From positions 16,383 to 80,382 of the forward strand of contig CAMVGR010000008.1 in the NCBI GenBank assembly GCA_947167075.1: DNA of 64,000 nucleotides, in the 5' to 3' direction. The position numbers and the translations under genes are program-made. The DNA is from an uncultured Bacteroidales bacterium (lineage in GTDB: Bacteria; Bacteroidota; Bacteroidia; Bacteroidales; P3). How positions within the stretch are numbered: the first letter of the stretch is position 1; every line of letters starts with the position of its first letter. The notes beneath the pieces are model-generated. The model searched no databases, was not told the DNA's origin, and saw only the letters and a list, made by a program, of their open reading frames with translations. Below are positions 61,713 through 64,000 of the stretch, in pieces.

Positions 61713-62246
61713 ATGAATACAACTACGGACATAGTGTTGATGCAGCAGGTAGCCAAGGGCGATGAAGTGGCTCTGCGCGAGTTGATTGACCGCTATCGCG
61801 AGCGTCTCTATCGTATGGCGTTCAACCTCCTGTCCGACCGTGCTGCAGCTGACGACGCCGTGCAGGAGACTTTCATACGCCTCTGGACCCGCGCCCGCCG
61901 CTACAATCCGCGCCACACTGTCGCCGCCTGGCTCTATACCATCTGTGTCCGTCGCTGCTATGACGAGCTGCGCCACCGTCGTCGCCACCGTGAGGCGGTA
62001 GAGCAGATGGAAATGCCTGTCGCCACAGCAGGAAATATAGACGGGGAACAAATCCTCGCACTCCTGCAACAGGTCGTGGTCACGCTTCCGACGAAGCAAC
62101 GTGTTGTCTATCAATTGCGTGAGATAGAGTGTCTCGACGCCGAGTCCACAGCCGAAGCCCTCCGCATGACCGTCGATCAGGTGAAGGCCAACCTCTGGAA
62201 TGCACGCAACACCGTACGAGAAAAACTGAAGCAATATGGAATATAA
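61713..62246 (+). CDS. ECF RNA polymerase sigma factor
   Basis: 177 residues. Region 2 (LIDRYRERLYRMAFNLLSDR AAADDAVQETFIRLWTRA), a linker with an arginine-rich stretch (RRRCYDELRHRRRHRE-like) and region 4 (LPTKQRVVYQLREIECLDAE STAEALRMTVDQVKANLWNARNTVREKLKQYG). It overlaps the next small gene by 11 bases. Together with that gene and the following lipoprotein gene it mirrors the sigma operon at 49596. Confidence 0.92.
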   Translation: MNTTTDIVLMQQVAKGDEVALRELIDRYRERLYRMAFNLLSDRAAADDAVQETFIRLWTRARRYNPRHTVAAWLYTICVRRCYDELRHRRRHREAVEQMEMPVATAGNIDGEQILALLQQVVVTLPTKQRVVYQLREIECLDAESTAEALRMTVDQVKANLWNARNTVREKLKQYGI

Positions 62247-62544
62247 CGAATTGATAACAAAAGCGCAGCAGGCTTCTGTCGTTGTGCCCGACACCGATGC
62301 CATCCTCGCTGGCATGCACCGCACTCTGCGCCGCCGCCGTCAGCATTGGCAGGCCATACTCTCCATGGTGATGGTCTTCGCCATAGGCACCGCTGCCTAT
62401 TTCCTGCAGCCTCGCTATGAGACCCGTCTCACCCTTGCCGAGTGCGTCAGTGCCCATATCGACACTCCGCCCACCCGCACGCCGGCACCTCTCGTGGGCT
62501 ACCGTCATTCGATGTATAACCGTCAAATATATACTTTATTATGA
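62236..62544 (+). CDS. Small single-pass membrane protein downstream of sigma, possible anti-sigma
   Basis: 102 residues. About 36 cytoplasmic residues (ELITKAQQASVVVPDTDAIL AGMHRTLRRRRQHW) precede one membrane segment (AILSMVMVFAIGTAAYFLQ, about 37-55) and a short outer tail. It overlaps sigma and the following gene (ATGA). Same size, topology and position as the 91-residue protein at 50066, which suggests a common anti-sigma-like role. No ZAS motif is seen. Confidence 0.7.
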   Translation: MEYNELITKAQQASVVVPDTDAILAGMHRTLRRRRQHWQAILSMVMVFAIGTAAYFLQPRYETRLTLAECVSAHIDTPPTRTPAPLVGYRHSMYNRQIYTLL

Positions 62545-63506
62545 AAAACAACCTTTTAGTATTGGCAGCCGCCTTGCTGCTTTTCTCCTCCTGCGCCACC
62601 AATTATGTGGTCAATGATAGCGTCAATCGCCGCCTTGACGGCACCCGCACCCTCCTCGTGGCCGACTCCTCGGCGTTCGACGGCACCCCCTACGCCCTTT
62701 GGCAGCGCACCGCCCTCGACCGTGGCCAGATGTTCGATTTTCGCACGGAACGCGACACCATGCGCTATGCCTTCAGCCAGGCTCTTCCACGCGACGGTTG
62801 GACCATTGTGCACGACAGCCTGCCACGCATGCTTCGTCCGCAAGTGACTGTCGCGAAGCACTTTCGTTGGTTCACCACTCGCTACCGCTACACCGCCGTC
62901 TTCCCAGCCCTCGATAGTTTGCCCGTGCCTGTTTCACAATATCTCACCGACGAAGAACAGCAGCTGCTCTTTCAGCCACTCGACCTGCCGGCCGACTGGA
63001 ACGGCGCCGACATGTACGCTCTGCTAGATAAATTGAATACTAAATATATTAAATGGTGGAGTCACTGCCTTTTTGAGAAAGAATACGAGGCCTATTTCGC
63101 CTATTTCACCGATAGCACTCAACGTGCCCTGTTGACACAGTACCACGACACCCTGCGGGACCTTGTTATGGCCGACCTACCTGAACGATCAAACATCTCT
63201 GTGAAGGCCAAACTCTTCCCTGACCTTGCCTTTATGGAAGCTGGAATTGATTTTGATAAACTGGAGCCTGGAGTAAGGGCTTGGTTCGACGACAATTGTG
63301 ACCTAGAGACCCGTGTTCTTTGGCGTGTTGAACTGCCCGGTGGCCGCGCCGCAGAATATATGGTGAGCACCGAACGTCTTATACAAGGCGACTACACAAT
63401 CACCCTTGACTCGCGCGTCCTCAACTGGTGGGCCGTCGCACTCACCCTGTTTGTTCTCCTTGGCCTCATCATCTTGTTTTCCCGCCGTCGTTTCGGAATC
63501 CGATAG
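62541..63506 (+). CDS. Lipoprotein with C-terminal membrane helix, unknown function
   Basis: 321 residues. Lipoprotein signal MKNNLLVLAAALLLFSSC (Cys18). The body is beta-rich with TTRYRYTAVFPALDSLPV and a DLPADWNGADMYALLDKLN segment. Near the end NWWAVALTLFVLLGLIILFS is a membrane helix followed by RRRFGIR, so the protein seems tethered at both ends. No family name known to me. It is the last gene of the sigma operon. Confidence 0.75.
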   Translation: MKNNLLVLAAALLLFSSCATNYVVNDSVNRRLDGTRTLLVADSSAFDGTPYALWQRTALDRGQMFDFRTERDTMRYAFSQALPRDGWTIVHDSLPRMLRPQVTVAKHFRWFTTRYRYTAVFPALDSLPVPVSQYLTDEEQQLLFQPLDLPADWNGADMYALLDKLNTKYIKWWSHCLFEKEYEAYFAYFTDSTQRALLTQYHDTLRDLVMADLPERSNISVKAKLFPDLAFMEAGIDFDKLEPGVRAWFDDNCDLETRVLWRVELPGGRAAEYMVSTERLIQGDYTITLDSRVLNWWAVALTLFVLLGLIILFSRRRFGIR

Positions 63507-63625
63507 CCATTTCTTCAACATTTCTACAATATATCTACAATATTTCTTCAACTGATGTAGAGGAAATGCTGGGAGACGGATGAAGAACAGTTGAAATTTC
63601 ACCGAGACTTGTCCGGGTCATGTCT

Positions 63626-63687
63626 GAGGATGGTCCGACCGCAGTCGGACCATCCTCGGACATGCCTCGGACATGATTCGGACCATC
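63626..63687. repeat. Perfect 14-bp inverted repeat and four 11-bp units (CTCGGACATG family)
   Basis: GAGGATGGTCCGAC (63626-63639) faces its exact complement at 63644-63657 around CGCA. From 63644 the DNA is also four 11-bp units: GTCGGACCATC, CTCGGACATGC, CTCGGACATGA, TTCGGACCATC. No T-run follows, so this is not a simple terminator. No gene is seen between 63507 and 63960. Confidence 0.82.
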
Positions 63688-63962
63688 CAGTGCCAAGCAA
63701 CTGATATTCTTCCGACGCCTGCTTTCCGACCCCCGATGCCATGCAAATGCATTCTTTAACACTGTATTACAATACGTTACCGGCATTTGTTGAAAATAAT
63801 GGCTGGAAAGACGCGAGAAACGTCGTAATTTTGGGGCAGAAAGGGATTCCTTCCCCCTTCCGCGGGGCCTGAAAACGGCTTGGACGCAAATTTTTTTTCA
63901 TGCCGTAACCGCTTGTGAAACAGCGGAAACGCCTTGCCAGATAAATTTTTTTGAAAAAATAT

Positions 63963-63993
63963 TTTGTCAGTTTCGAAAATGGTTGTATTTTTG
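63963..63993 (+). promoter_or_regulatory. Promoter for a gene beyond the window
   Basis: TTTG (63963-63966), 19 bases, then TATTTTTG (63986-63993): a complete Bacteroidetes-type promoter reading out of the right end of the window. Confidence 0.75.
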
Positions 63994-64000
63994 CACCCGC

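Noticed and set aside
63626..63657. Intrinsic terminator at the 14-bp inverted repeat
   Set aside because: No T-run on either side; it is part of a repeat array.

Overview
The window comes from a member of the order Bacteroidales. The signs are promoters of the TAnnTTTG type with a spacer of about 19 bases, an UpxY-type antiterminator at the head of a polysaccharide operon, a radical SAM/lipoprotein pair, a PNGase F homologue, DUF6266 and VTC-domain proteins, and the rimP-nusA-infB order. I cannot name a genus. Ribosome binding sites are not useful for choosing starts, so starts rest on family alignment, ATGA overlaps and promoter positions.

Bases 1-22,170 (minus strand) are one large surface polysaccharide operon read right to left. 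It opens with an UpxY-like antiterminator and continues with a sugar transferase, the ABC exporter pair Wzm/Wzt, a nonulosonic (sialic/KDN-like) acid set (NeuB-like synthase, NeuA fused to a HAD phosphatase, GT42-like transferase), a hexapeptide acetyltransferase, GDP-fucose synthesis (gmd, fcl), a GT11 fucosyltransferase, an OafA-like acyltransferase and several GT2 enzymes. The operon has been invaded many times. It holds two transposase (RAYT) genes fused to a DprA-like domain, with REP-like palindromes inside their own coding regions. It also holds a frameshifted GxxExxY gene between 9-bp repeat arrays, a four-helix-bundle (S23/IVS) gene between two 8-bp-phased arrays, a hipBA toxin-antitoxin pair, and stubs of two glycosyltransferases.

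Bases 22,450-28,340 hold tRNA-Ser(GGA), an M49-like lipoprotein peptidase, a flotillin, and a KamB/KamC-like pair (P-loop protein plus MutS-like ATPase). Bases 28,800-38,330 (plus strand) are a second polysaccharide operon: Wza, Wzz, RfbA, RfbC, RfbD, a UDP-sugar dehydrogenase and a CapD/WbpM-type dehydratase. rfbB is not in the window. The two operons point away from each other and probably serve the same export pathway.

Bases 38,500-47,700 are mixed: a lamin-tail-domain surface protein, a VTC-domain protein, purE, a kinase-deaminase fusion, a YiiX-like hydrolase, metK with a clear promoter, a radical SAM maturase with two lipoproteins (one only 50 residues), and an AroG/chorismate mutase fusion. 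Bases 47,790-64,000 hold a PNGase F homologue, two ECF sigma modules of parallel design (one ending in a TonB-type outer membrane protein, the other in a membrane-anchored lipoprotein), a DUF6266 protein, rimP-nusA-infB behind an attenuator-like hairpin, tRNA-Arg(CCT) and a GH20 hexosaminidase. PNGase F and GH20 suggest use of host N-glycans.

The least explained feature is the repeat content. Intergenic arrays of exactly 11-bp units (usually four) occur at six places, and arrays of 8-bp and 9-bp units flank small accessory genes.
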